This document shows positions 56,202-63,910 of a stretch of 64,000 nucleotides of DNA, in pieces. Position numbers and translations under genes: made by a program. Position 1 is the stretch's first letter. The number at the start of each line of letters is the position of its first letter. Source of the DNA: Bog-473 sp963754445 (lineage in GTDB: Bacteria; Actinomycetota; Acidimicrobiia; Acidimicrobiales; RAAP-2). The DNA is taken from the NCBI GenBank assembly GCA_963754445.1, contig CAVWFT010000001.1, positions 1,178,001 through 1,242,000 on the forward strand, given 5' to 3'. The notes under the pieces are model-generated. The model saw only the letters and a list, made by a program, of their open reading frames with translations, was not told the origin of the DNA and ran no database searches.

Positions 56202-58088
56202 GTGTTCATGCCGAGAAACCTTCTTCAGACGAAGTCCGACAGCCGTCCCGCCCGTCGTCTCGGGCTCCACGTCCGCCTGGGGTCGGTCGTGGTGGCGGCG
56301 ACGGCCGGGATCCTCGCCGGGGCACTTGCACCCGCGGCAACCGACGCGGCACACGCGTCATCTCCGGCGGCGGCGCACGTCATCGTCACGCCGAGCACGA
56401 CGCCCGCATACGCCAACGACGCCCCCGATCCGGACGCCCTGTACTCGGGTGGCACGTACTACGCGTTCACGACGGGAACCGTCCTCGGGAATCACATCCA
56501 AGCGCTGACCGACAAGAGCGGGAGTCCGGCCAGCGGCTGGCAGCCCTACACGGGGTCGACGGGCTCGAGCGCCTTGCCGAGCCCTCCCTCGTGGGAGACC
56601 GCGAACACGCAGACGTCACCCGGCGTCTTCTCCTACGGCGGTCATTGGGTGATGTTCTACGACGCTTCGGCGAGCCCGCACGGGCAGGACTCCGGCTTCA
56701 GCTGTCTCTCCGTGGCCACCGCCACGACGCTCGACCCACCGGTGTTCACCGACACCTCGGCCGGTCCACTGACCTGTGGAACCGCCGGGATCGGCGTGTT
56801 GGATCCGAGCCCCTTCGTCGATCCCGCCACGGGGGCCGCCTACCTGCTGTGGAAGTCCAACGACGGGGCGTCGGGCGCTCCGTCGCAGATCTGGTCGGCT
56901 CAGCTCAGTGCGAACGGCACCAGCATCATCGGGGCGCCGACCCTCCTCCTCACCGTCGACCAGCCGGCTCTGCCATGGGAGACCACGATGGACGACCCGC
57001 AGATGGTCTCTGCCTCGGGCTCCTACGACCTGCTGTTCTCAGCGGGGAACTTCCAGAATGCGACCTACAACGAGGCGCTGGCGACGTGCTCGGGCCCGCT
57101 CGGTCCGTGCGCACAACCCGCGGCACCGTTCCTCGGCACGTCCGGCTCGGCCTACGGTCCGGGAGGCGGCTCACTCTTCCAGGACGCCGGCGGAAACTGG
57201 TGGCTGGCCTACGCGGCCTGGTCCAAGTCGTGCGCGTCCTACGGGGGCACCTGCAACGCGCTGCGCTACCTCTACACGGCTCCCGTAGACCTCAGCAACG
57301 GCCTTTCCGTCCCCTGCACGCGTCCAGCCGGATCTCCCGAGGGCTATCTGCTGACCGCGAGCGACGGCGGAATCTTCAACTACGGCAACCTCCCGTATTG
57401 CGGCTCGACCGGGAGCATCCTCCTCAATCAACCCGTGGTCGGAGTCGCCAGCACGGCCGACGGGGGCGGGTACTGGACCGTCGCCCGGGACGGGGGCATC
57501 TTCACGTTCGGCGACGCGGGCTTCCACGGGTCGGCAGGGTCGATCCACCTGAACCAGCCCATCGTCGGCATGGCCGCCACCCCCGACGGAGCCGGCTACT
57601 GGCTCGTGGCCTCCGACGGGGGCATCTTCTCCTACGGGGACGCGAAGTTCTACGGCTCGACGGGGTCGATCCACCTGAACCAGCCCATCGTCGGCATGGC
57701 CGCCACCCCCGACGGAGGCGGCTACTGGCTCGTGGCCGCCGACGGGGGCATCTTCTCCTACGGGGACGCCACCTTCCACGGCTCGACCGGTGCGATCCAT
57801 CTCAACCGTCCCATGGTGGGGATGGCCGCCACGCACGACGGGGGCGGCTACTGGCTGGTGGCCTCCGATGGGGGCATCTTCTCCTACGGTGACGCCACCT
57901 TCCACGGCTCGACCGGTGCGATCCATCTCAACCGTCCCATGGTGGGGATGGCCGCCACGCACGACGGGGGCGGCTACTGGTTGGTGGCCTCCGACGGGGG
58001 CATCTTCTCCTACGGTGACGCCAGGTTCCACGGCTCGACGGGGTCGATCCACCTGAACCGGCCCGTGGTGGGCATGAGCGGGGGCTGA
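56202..58088 (+). CDS. Secreted repeat protein 2 (GH43-like domain plus six GYWLVASDGG repeats)
   Basis: 628 aa from GTG 56202 (ATG 56208 is nearly equivalent). Signal peptide includes LGSVVVAATAGILAGALAP. Residues about 60-375 form a GH43/GH32-type five-bladed propeller: NDAPDPDALYSGGTYYAFTT, GVLDPSPFVDPATGAAYLLW and CSGPLGPC. At the place where GH43 enzymes have the catalytic Glu (E-x-P) this protein reads TTMDDPQMV, so it may be inactive. Residues 381-628 are six 42-residue repeats shared with the proteins at 7161 and 61628. Predicted extracellular or surface-bound, perhaps carbohydrate-binding. Confidence 0.85.
   Translation: MFMPRNLLQTKSDSRPARRLGLHVRLGSVVVAATAGILAGALAPAATDAAHASSPAAAHVIVTPSTTPAYANDAPDPDALYSGGTYYAFTTGTVLGNHIQALTDKSGSPASGWQPYTGSTGSSALPSPPSWETANTQTSPGVFSYGGHWVMFYDASASPHGQDSGFSCLSVATATTLDPPVFTDTSAGPLTCGTAGIGVLDPSPFVDPATGAAYLLWKSNDGASGAPSQIWSAQLSANGTSIIGAPTLLLTVDQPALPWETTMDDPQMVSASGSYDLLFSAGNFQNATYNEALATCSGPLGPCAQPAAPFLGTSGSAYGPGGGSLFQDAGGNWWLAYAAWSKSCASYGGTCNALRYLYTAPVDLSNGLSVPCTRPAGSPEGYLLTASDGGIFNYGNLPYCGSTGSILLNQPVVGVASTADGGGYWTVARDGGIFTFGDAGFHGSAGSIHLNQPIVGMAATPDGAGYWLVASDGGIFSYGDAKFYGSTGSIHLNQPIVGMAATPDGGGYWLVAADGGIFSYGDATFHGSTGAIHLNRPMVGMAATHDGGGYWLVASDGGIFSYGDATFHGSTGAIHLNRPMVGMAATHDGGGYWLVASDGGIFSYGDARFHGSTGSIHLNRPVVGMSGG
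57342..58085 (+). repeat. Six-unit 42-residue repeat domain (protein 2), 126-bp DNA periodicity
   Basis: Six units of 126 bp. Units 4 and 5 (starting near 57720 and 57846) are almost identical at DNA level, including the segment beginning GCTCGACCGGTGCGATCC at 57781 and 57907. This points to recent duplication or gene conversion. Confidence 0.9.
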
Positions 58089-58151
58089 CGCGGCGACGTG
58101 GCCTTCGAGAAGACGATCTGCATCGGCCGGAACGACCTCGGCGTGATCCCG

Positions 58152-58514
58152 TCAGCCGGGGGGCCGGGTCGACGCCCACCCTTCGAGGGCGAGGCCCGTT
58201 GCCGCGATGAGCGCGGACACTCCCGCCGCCGGTTCGGCGCCCTGCCCTGCGGCCAGGTCCCCGGCATCGGTCAGCGCGCCGAGGCGGGCCCAGGTGCGGA
58301 GGGCGGCGGGGGAGGTGTCGGCCCGGGCGACCGCAAGGAGGCCGCCGAGGCCGAGCACGATCTCGCGCACCGCGAAACTCCGCGGCATCAGGGTGCGCGG
58401 CCGGGCCGACTCCGGCCTGGCGAAGCGATGAGGGGCCACGGCACACGCAGCCCCGATGGCGATCCGCATTCCTCCGAAGGCCCCGACGACGACCTTCGGG
58501 CTGATCCTGCGCAT
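58152..58514 (-). CDS. Small membrane protein (DUF4267-like)
   Basis: 120 aa from ATG 58514 (TACGGT 7 nt upstream). Four short hydrophobic stretches, with SFAVREIVLGLGGLLAVARA and WARLGALTDAGDLAAG in the pattern of DUF4267-type small membrane proteins. Function unknown. Divergent from the DinB-like gene across a perfect palindrome. Confidence 0.65.
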   Translation of the reverse strand: MRRISPKVVVGAFGGMRIAIGAACAVAPHRFARPESARPRTLMPRSFAVREIVLGLGGLLAVARADTSPAALRTWARLGALTDAGDLAAGQGAEPAAGVSALIAATGLALEGWASTRPPG

Positions 58515-58521
58515 GTGCGTG

Positions 58522-58527
58522 ACCGTA
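58522..58527 (-). promoter_or_regulatory. -10 box (TACGGT) for the DUF4267-like gene
   Basis: TACGGT on the minus strand, 7 nt before ATG 58514. The palindrome begins 6 bp upstream, over the -35 region. Confidence 0.5.
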
Positions 58528-58532
58528 GCCTC

Positions 58533-58563
58533 CGTCGAACGACCGGTGTCCGGTCGTTCGACG
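58533..58563. promoter_or_regulatory. Perfect 14-bp inverted repeat (putative operator)
   Basis: CGTCGAACGACCGG (58533-58546), TGT spacer, CCGGTCGTTCGACG (58550-58563). It lies between two divergent leaderless -10 boxes (58527-58522 and 58575-58580), covering both -35 regions. The geometry suits a dimeric TetR/MarR-type regulator; no such regulator gene is adjacent. Confidence 0.65.
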
Positions 58564-58574
58564 TGGGGTGCCCC

Positions 58575-58580
58575 TAGGGT
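58575..58580 (+). promoter_or_regulatory. -10 box (TAGGGT) for the DinB-like gene
   Basis: TAGGGT is 7 nt before GTG 58588, which fixes the start. Confidence 0.5.
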
Positions 58581-58587
58581 CGTGCTC

Positions 58588-59100
58588 GTGAACGGCTGGC
58601 TGCGCGCACAGTACGGGGACCCGTGTCGCGGGTGCGGATTCGACTGGTCGGTCGGCGAAGGTGTGTGTGCATCGATCATCGACGGATCGCCGGCGCGCCT
58701 GGCCACGCGCCTGGCCGGGTGTGAGGGCAGCGAGCGTGGCCCGGGCCTCGAGTGGGATGTCGGGTCGTACGTCGCGCATCTCGCGGACACCGTGCGCATC
58801 TGGGCAGAGCGGGTCGCGGCCGCCGCTCTCGATGCTGCCGCCCGGGTGACGCCGTACGACGAAAGGGGTCTGGGGGACCTGCGCGGCTACGAGACGCTTC
58901 CTCTCCGGGGATCCTTCTGGGCCCACGAACGGGCGGTCGGGGACTGGCGGGCGTCGGTTGCCCTCTCGGGCCCGGACACGCGGCTCCTGCATCCGCAACA
59001 GGGCCCGATGGGCACCCTCGACGTGGCGCGCATCCTGGCTCACGAGTCCCGCCACCACGAAGGGGACGTGGAGCTGATCCTCGCCGGCACGTCCCACTGA
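58588..59100 (+). CDS. DinB-like / mycothiol-dependent transferase family protein
   Basis: 170 aa from GTG 58588. The four-helix-bundle metal-binding pattern has His in SYVAHLADTVRIWAERV and in ILAHESRHHEGDVELIL. The N-terminus carries C-x2-C (DPCRGCGFDWSVG), possibly a second metal site. DinB/MDMPI-like proteins use mycothiol or bacillithiol; the presence of mshD supports a mycothiol role (inference). Confidence 0.78.
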   Translation: MNGWLRAQYGDPCRGCGFDWSVGEGVCASIIDGSPARLATRLAGCEGSERGPGLEWDVGSYVAHLADTVRIWAERVAAAALDAAARVTPYDERGLGDLRGYETLPLRGSFWAHERAVGDWRASVALSGPDTRLLHPQQGPMGTLDVARILAHESRHHEGDVELILAGTSH

Positions 59101-59188
59101 CTCGGGGTGCCCTCGCGGTGCCCGGTGCGATGCGTGTACCGGGGTCGGACTTTGCCTAAATTGCCAGCGACGGAGAAAGGGGTCTCAC

Positions 59189-59545
59189 GTGGACGAAGGT
59201 CGCCCGATTTCGTACATGGCCCTGTCGGTCGGGACGCCGGTGCTCAGTTCCACCGACACCGAGTTCGGCCGGGTGGAGCACGTGCTCCAGGTTCCAGAAG
59301 AGGACCTGTTCGACGGCATCGCGGTCAAGACCGGACATGGCCTGCGGTTCGTCGATCGTGATCAGATCGCCGACATCACGACGACGCTCGTGCGGTGCGC
59401 CCTCACCGACGAAGAGGCGGCGGCCCTGCCGGCCCCACACGGGACGCTCGTCCTGCATCCCGACACGGCACACGACGAGGGTCCTTCGTTGACGGCCCGG
59501 TTCGGACGCCTGTTCGGGCGCCAGAAGTGGAAAGAGCTGGAGTAG
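59189..59545 (+). CDS. PRC-barrel-like domain protein
   Basis: 118 aa, GTG start with AAAGGGG upstream. The N-terminal half SVGTPVLSSTDTEFGRVEHV and GIAVKTGHGLRFVDRDQIAD reads as a PRC-barrel (RimM/photosynthetic reaction centre H-type) fold. The C-terminal half is helical and basic. Stress-related roles are common for such proteins, but nothing is specific here. Confidence 0.68.
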   Translation: MDEGRPISYMALSVGTPVLSSTDTEFGRVEHVLQVPEEDLFDGIAVKTGHGLRFVDRDQIADITTTLVRCALTDEEAAALPAPHGTLVLHPDTAHDEGPSLTARFGRLFGRQKWKELE

Positions 59546-59595
59546 GCCACCTCGGATGTCCGCGGTCCGGGACCGATCCGAGGCGCCGTGCTGTC

Positions 59596-59994
59596 TCAGG
59601 TCTCGGTCGAGCGTCCGGATCGGCCAGGCTGGTCGAGGAACTCGAGGAACCAGCGCGGGCCGGCCACCTCGGCGCCCAGGTCCTCCGCTCGCCGCCGGAG
59701 CTCGCGATCGGCAGTCACGAGGGTGATGGTGTCGTCGGCCGCCTTGGCAATGACGTCGACGATGGCGTCGTCGCCGCTGCGGCCGGCATGGAGAACGGTC
59801 ACGGTGCCGGTGACTCCGGCCGGGGCGCCGTCACGGGCCTTTCCCTCGAGGACGACGACGACCGGCTGCGTGATCCGGCCCGACTCGGCGGCGCCGCGTA
59901 CCTGCTCGACGAACGCCCCCGTCGCCCCCGCCCGGTCACGCCACCAACCCGTGGGCTGCGATCCGATCACGTTTGCTGCGTCGATGAGGAGCAC
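59596..59994 (-). CDS. NYN/PIN-like nuclease domain protein (YacP-like)
   Basis: 132 aa from GTG 59994, 6 nt after CAGACT (60006-60001). The NYN fold shows LLIDAANVIGSQPTGWWRDR with first Asp, VVVVLEGKARDGAP, GRSGDDAIVDVIAKAADDT with acidic residues and LVTADRELRRRAEDLGAEV. Such proteins are candidate RNases. The longer in-frame N-terminus is not protein-like. Confidence 0.8.
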   Translation of the reverse strand: MLLIDAANVIGSQPTGWWRDRAGATGAFVEQVRGAAESGRITQPVVVVLEGKARDGAPAGVTGTVTVLHAGRSGDDAIVDVIAKAADDTITLVTADRELRRRAEDLGAEVAGPRWFLEFLDQPGRSGRSTET

Positions 59995-60000
59995 GCCATC

Positions 60001-60006
60001 AGTCTG
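60001..60006 (-). promoter_or_regulatory. -10-like box (CAGACT) for the NYN gene
   Basis: CAGACT on the minus strand, 6 nt before GTG 59994. Confidence 0.35.
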
Positions 60007-60160
60007 GCGGCTCTCGGGACCCGAGGCGTCGATGTCACCCGGCCGTCGCCGACGAAGGGGAGTGGCGCGAAAGCCCAGCGAGGACGACCCGTACCGGCAA
60101 CGCGTGCTTCGGGGCAAAAACGGGGTAGATCCCAAATGGAACGGGAGAAGGAGGAACTCG

Positions 60161-60712
60161 ATGGAACCCGATCTGCTCGACCTCTACCGCCGCGCCGGCG
60201 ACTGGACCTCGTCGAAGGTGGCGGGCGCCTCGTCCCAACTCGAAGCCCCGACGACATGCGACGACTGGGACGTCCGGACCCTGATGTCGCACATGCTCGA
60301 CACCCAGCGGTATTTCGTCGGCGCCGCCCGGGGCCAGGACGTCTCGCCCCCGTCCCCGACGCCGCCGGATCTGGTGGGCAGCGACCCGTGCGGCGACTTC
60401 AGGCGGGCCCAGGACGAAGCGGTGCGGACGTTCGCAGAACCGGGGGTGATCGAGCGGACCGGCCCCGCGCTCGGGATCGCCTTCAGCGACCAGCTCCTCC
60501 ACGGATGGGACCTGGCCCGGTCGACGGCGCAGGACGCCACCATGCCCGAAGGGCTCCCGGAGGCCGCGTACGCCATGATCCACGGTCGATTCACCGACGA
60601 TCAGCGCAAGGGCGTGTTCAAGCCGGAGATCCCCGTCCCCGCCGATGCGTCCGCCCAGGAGCGTCTTCTGGCCTACACCGGGCGGGATCCCTCGGCGACG
60701 GTGCCCGGGTAG
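60161..60712 (+). CDS. TIGR03086-like metal-binding protein (mycothiol maleylpyruvate isomerase-like)
   Basis: 183 aa from ATG 60161 with an excellent ribosome binding site (GAAGGAGG). Four-helix bundle with TTCDDWDVRTLMSHMLD and FSDQLLHGWDLARST, containing the His/Asp metal ligands of the family. TIGR03086 members are actinobacterial and probably use mycothiol. Substrate unknown. Confidence 0.82.
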   Translation: MEPDLLDLYRRAGDWTSSKVAGASSQLEAPTTCDDWDVRTLMSHMLDTQRYFVGAARGQDVSPPSPTPPDLVGSDPCGDFRRAQDEAVRTFAEPGVIERTGPALGIAFSDQLLHGWDLARSTAQDATMPEGLPEAAYAMIHGRFTDDQRKGVFKPEIPVPADASAQERLLAYTGRDPSATVPG

Positions 60713-60730
60713 GAGTCGAGCGGGCGGCCG

Positions 60731-61213
60731 TCACATTCGCTCGCGCTCCACCCACCACGGGCCGAGGCTCGGTGCTCGGAAGGGCCAGTCGGCCGCGATC
60801 CAGCGTGGGAGGAACTCCCCGAGGCACCGCTCGAGCTCGGTGCCCACCGCAGCGTCGATGACCCACCAGCAGACCTCCGCATCAGCACCCTCGGGGGAGT
60901 CGTCTTCGGGGGGGTCGATGTACACGCAACCGAACAGCTGGGACTCGGACGCGTCCAGGATGCAGAAGTTGAACGAGCTGAGCGTCTCCATCTCTCGTTC
61001 GTGGCGGAGCAGGTCCTCGAGGTCCTGTTCGACGCTCATGTCCGCTGGGGGCCACTCCCACCTCGTGCCGAAGATCGACCACAGGCGCTGTTGTGAGCCC
61101 ATGACGGCGGGAAAGTCCAGCCGGACGTCGGTGCCTCGGATGGGTCGCAGGTGATGGCCCGATGGCAGGGGCACGATGGACGGAGGGGCAAAGCCATCAG
61201 GCAGCCAGGACAC
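60731..61213 (-). CDS. GNAT-like N-acetyltransferase
   Basis: 160 aa from GTG 61213, 6 nt after a consensus TATGAT -10 box. Sequence shows HHLRPIRGTDVRLDFPAVMG, a core LSSFNFCILDASESQLFGCV, YIDPPEDDSPEGADAEVCWW and a C-terminal PSLGPWWVER. The acetyl-CoA-binding loop is not well conserved, so the assignment is to fold only. Confidence 0.65.
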   Translation of the reverse strand: MSWLPDGFAPPSIVPLPSGHHLRPIRGTDVRLDFPAVMGSQQRLWSIFGTRWEWPPADMSVEQDLEDLLRHEREMETLSSFNFCILDASESQLFGCVYIDPPEDDSPEGADAEVCWWVIDAAVGTELERCLGEFLPRWIAADWPFRAPSLGPWWVERERM

Positions 61214-61219
61214 GGCGGG

Positions 61220-61225
61220 ATCATA
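61220..61225 (-). promoter_or_regulatory. -10 box (TATGAT) for the GNAT-like gene
   Basis: TATGAT on the minus strand, 6 nt before GTG 61213; matches the sigma70 consensus in five of six positions. Confidence 0.55.
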
Positions 61226-61291
61226 GGGTGGCGGCGTCCCGGCCCGGCCCGCCCAATGGCGCACCACCGGGCGAAGGGAATCCCCCGGGCC

Positions 61292-61558
61292 CTACTTCCC
61301 CGTGCGCTCACGGTGCACGCACCCGGGCCAGCAGCATGGGCGACGTTGGCCCTCCTCCAGCTCTTCTTGGGTTCGGCGGATGCGCCGCTCCCGCGTGACC
61401 TGTTGCTTCGCATCCTCCACCCAGCAGATGAACTCGTTGCGGGCGAGCGGGGTGATGTCCTTCCACAGGGCGAGGGCCGTCCGGTTGCCGACGAGCGTGT
61501 GGCGCAGGTCGGCGGGAAGCTTGTGCACCACGCCACCCGGCACCCGTTGACCGCTCAC
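61292..61558 (-). CDS. YdeI/OmpD-associated-type small protein
   Basis: 88 aa from GTG 61558 (TACCGT 9 nt upstream). The YdeI helical motif is clear: LPADLRHTLVGNRTALALWK, ARNEFICWVEDAKQQVTRER and RRIRRTQEELEEGQRRPCC. An extra C-terminal CCWPGCVHR adds paired Cys/His, possibly metal-binding. Function unknown. Confidence 0.78.
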   Translation of the reverse strand: MSGQRVPGGVVHKLPADLRHTLVGNRTALALWKDITPLARNEFICWVEDAKQQVTRERRIRRTQEELEEGQRRPCCWPGCVHRERTGK

Positions 61559-61567
61559 GGCCCGCCA

Positions 61568-61573
61568 CGGTAG
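61568..61573 (-). promoter_or_regulatory. -10 box (TACCGT) for the YdeI-like gene
   Basis: TACCGT on the minus strand, 9 nt before GTG 61558, in the loop of a GCCCGC/GCGGGC hairpin (61561-61579). Confidence 0.4.
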
Positions 61574-61627
61574 CGGGCGGGGGAGCAGGCGCTCCTCATG
61601 GGCGGCTCTGGTCGAGTCGCCCTCCCG

Positions 61628-63748
61628 TCAGCCCGGAGCGGCCACACCGGTGACGGAGCTTCCGACGACCTGACCGGTCGCAGAGCCGAGATAGGGCGCG
61701 CCGCCGAACGCGAAGACGCCACCGTCCGCGGCCACGGTCCAGTATCCGCTCCCGTGTGGATTGGAGAGGACAGCCACCATGGGCGCCGCCAGCCGCTCGC
61801 CGCCCATGGAGCCGTCGTACGCGGCCGCTCCGAACGCGAAGACCCCGCCATCACCCGCGACCAGCCAATAGCCCCTGCCGTCGGCGGTGGGGCTCAGGCC
61901 GACGACGGGCGCGCGCAGCGGCGTGCCGGCCATCGAGCCGTCCCAGGCGGCGTCGCCGAACGCGAACACCCCGCCGTCTCGGGCGACGAGCCAGTAGCCG
62001 TTGCCGTGGGCATCCGCAGCCAGGCCGACGACCGGCGCAGCCAGCCGCGCGCCGCCCATGGAGCCGGCGTAGGCGGCGTCGCCGAACGCGAAGACCCCGC
62101 CGTCAGCCGCGACCAGCCAATAGCCCTGGCCGTCGGGAGTGGGGGCCATCCCCACGATGGGTCCGTCGAGATGGGTGCCACCTTCGGAACCGTAGAAGCG
62201 GGCATCCCCGAAAGCGAAGACGCCGCCATCGGCCGCGACTTGCCAGTAGCCACGGCCATCGGGTGTGGACGCCATCCCGACCATGGGGGCGTGCAGCGCC
62301 TTCCCGGCCATCGACCCAAAGGATGGAGCGTCGCCGTGCCCGAGCACGGCGCCGTTGCGGGTCGTCATCCAGTATCCCGCCCCCGTGGTGGGCGCCGGCA
62401 CGGTGAGTGTGCGTGAGGTCGTGGCCGAGGGTCCGCCGTTGTTGCTGACCGTCTGGCCGGTGAAGATCTGGCCGGTCGACGTGCCGGCGGAGTCGGTCAC
62501 GGTGAGGGTCGGACTGAAGGTTCCTGCGCTGAGATAGCGATGGGTGGTGGTCGGCACCGACGTCGTGGCGGCGGTCCCGTCGCCGAAATCCCAGGCGTAG
62601 GACCGGATCGTCCCCTGGGGAGCGCTCGACGATGACGCATCGAAGGCCGTCGCGGTGCCGGCGGCACCGGGTACGGCGTTGAACGAGGCGGTGGGGGCCT
62701 GGTCCGGTGTGACGGCGACCATCGCTCCGGGAAAGGAGATGCCGGCTGGCGTGATCGTGCTCTCGACGGTCGACGTCGAGAGGTCGAGGGCGGACACCGA
62801 GGCGTCGCCGTCGTTGGAGACGTAGGCGGTCTCCCCGTCCGGCGTGATGGCGATGCCCTGAGGGGCGCTGCCCACCCCGATCGGCGCCATCGCCGTCTCG
62901 GTGGCCAGATCGACGGGAGTCACCGCTCCCGTGCCGTTGTCCGTGACATAGGCGGTCTGCCCGTCGGGTGTGATGGCGATGCAGAACGGATCGGAATTGT
63001 TCGGCGAAATCGGGATGTCGGCGCCGACGGTGTTGGTGTCGACGTCGATCGGGATCACGGTGGCGTTCGCATCCGCCACGTAGGCCATGTGCCCATTCGG
63101 CGTGACGGCGACGGCGTTGGGATTCCCACCGACGGAGAGTGTCGCCTCCACGGTGTCGTCGGCGAGGTCGATCACGCTGACCGAGCCGGTTCCGTAGTTG
63201 GTGACGTATGCCGTCTCGCCGTTCGGCGTGACGGCGATGGAGCTCGGATCGCTTCCCACCGCAATGGGGTCGCCCGGAGCGTCCGTCGCCAGGTCGACGG
63301 GCGTGACGACGCCGTTGCTCCCACCGGAACCGACCAGCAGGGTGTGGCCGTCGGGCGTGATGGCCAGCCCACCCGGGTTGAACCCGGCGGCGACGGGCGT
63401 GCCCGCCGTATCGGTCGCGGTGTCGATGGGCGTGACGGTTCCGCTGGGGCCGCCGGCGGCGACCCAGGCCGTGGCGCCGTTGGGGGTCAGGGCCACCCCG
63501 GCGGGGAAGTCGCCCACGCCGATGGTGTTCGCCACGGTGTTGGTGGCGACGTCGATCGTGGTCAACGTCCCGGTCGGGCTCCCGGCGATCACGTAGGCGG
63601 AGGACGGGAGCCCCGCTGCTCCGGCCGGTGACGACGACACCAGTCCGACCGACGGGAGGGCGGCTGCGAAGAGCACGGCTGCGCAGGAGGCGCCCCGGAG
63701 GGAACGACACCGACCCGACCGTGTGACCCGACTGCTCGTGGCGTGCAT
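61628..63748 (-). CDS. Secreted repeat protein 3 (YVTN beta-propeller, PKD domain, six GYWLVASDGG repeats)
   Basis: 706 aa from ATG 63748 (AGGAGG upstream); the in-frame extension is not protein-like. Signal peptide includes SCAAVLFAAALPSVGLVSSS. Residues about 45-370 are seven or so YVTN/YncE-type propeller blades (VALTPNGATAWVAAGG, IAITPDGQTAYVTDNG). A PKD domain follows with SYAWDFGDGTAATTSV and HRYLSAGTFSPTLTVTDSAG. The last 249 residues are six repeats shared with the two other secreted proteins. Probably extracellular; binding target unknown. Confidence 0.9.
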   Translation of the reverse strand: MHATSSRVTRSGRCRSLRGASCAAVLFAAALPSVGLVSSSPAGAAGLPSSAYVIAGSPTGTLTTIDVATNTVANTIGVGDFPAGVALTPNGATAWVAAGGPSGTVTPIDTATDTAGTPVAAGFNPGGLAITPDGHTLLVGSGGSNGVVTPVDLATDAPGDPIAVGSDPSSIAVTPNGETAYVTNYGTGSVSVIDLADDTVEATLSVGGNPNAVAVTPNGHMAYVADANATVIPIDVDTNTVGADIPISPNNSDPFCIAITPDGQTAYVTDNGTGAVTPVDLATETAMAPIGVGSAPQGIAITPDGETAYVSNDGDASVSALDLSTSTVESTITPAGISFPGAMVAVTPDQAPTASFNAVPGAAGTATAFDASSSSAPQGTIRSYAWDFGDGTAATTSVPTTTHRYLSAGTFSPTLTVTDSAGTSTGQIFTGQTVSNNGGPSATTSRTLTVPAPTTGAGYWMTTRNGAVLGHGDAPSFGSMAGKALHAPMVGMASTPDGRGYWQVAADGGVFAFGDARFYGSEGGTHLDGPIVGMAPTPDGQGYWLVAADGGVFAFGDAAYAGSMGGARLAAPVVGLAADAHGNGYWLVARDGGVFAFGDAAWDGSMAGTPLRAPVVGLSPTADGRGYWLVAGDGGVFAFGAAAYDGSMGGERLAAPMVAVLSNPHGSGYWTVAADGGVFAFGGAPYLGSATGQVVGSSVTGVAAPG
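61631..62377 (-). repeat. Six-unit 42-residue repeat domain (protein 3)
   Basis: Six units with consensus GYWLVAADGGVFAFGDA, then GSMGG..L.APVVGL. Units diverged at DNA level. The total length (249 aa) equals that of protein 1. Confidence 0.9.
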
Positions 63749-63910
63749 CCCGGCGTCCTCCTCGGTGCGACGTAGGGGCGGCGCTCCGCACTGACCCGGG
63801 GGCGAGAGCGGATGGTGGTCTGCGGGCGGGCCCCGCCATGGACATCGGTCGATTCGGGCGGCGCCCTTACCGATCAGGCGTGTCCGGCGCAGAACGGGTC
63901 CGCCGGAACT

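Noticed and set aside
57342..58085. CRISPR-like periodicity
   Set aside because: The 126-bp repeats are coding tandem units with no unique spacers and encode the 42-residue repeat.
62103..63845. 580-aa Arg/His-rich minus-strand frame over repeat protein 3
   Set aside because: Out-of-frame translation of repetitive DNA.
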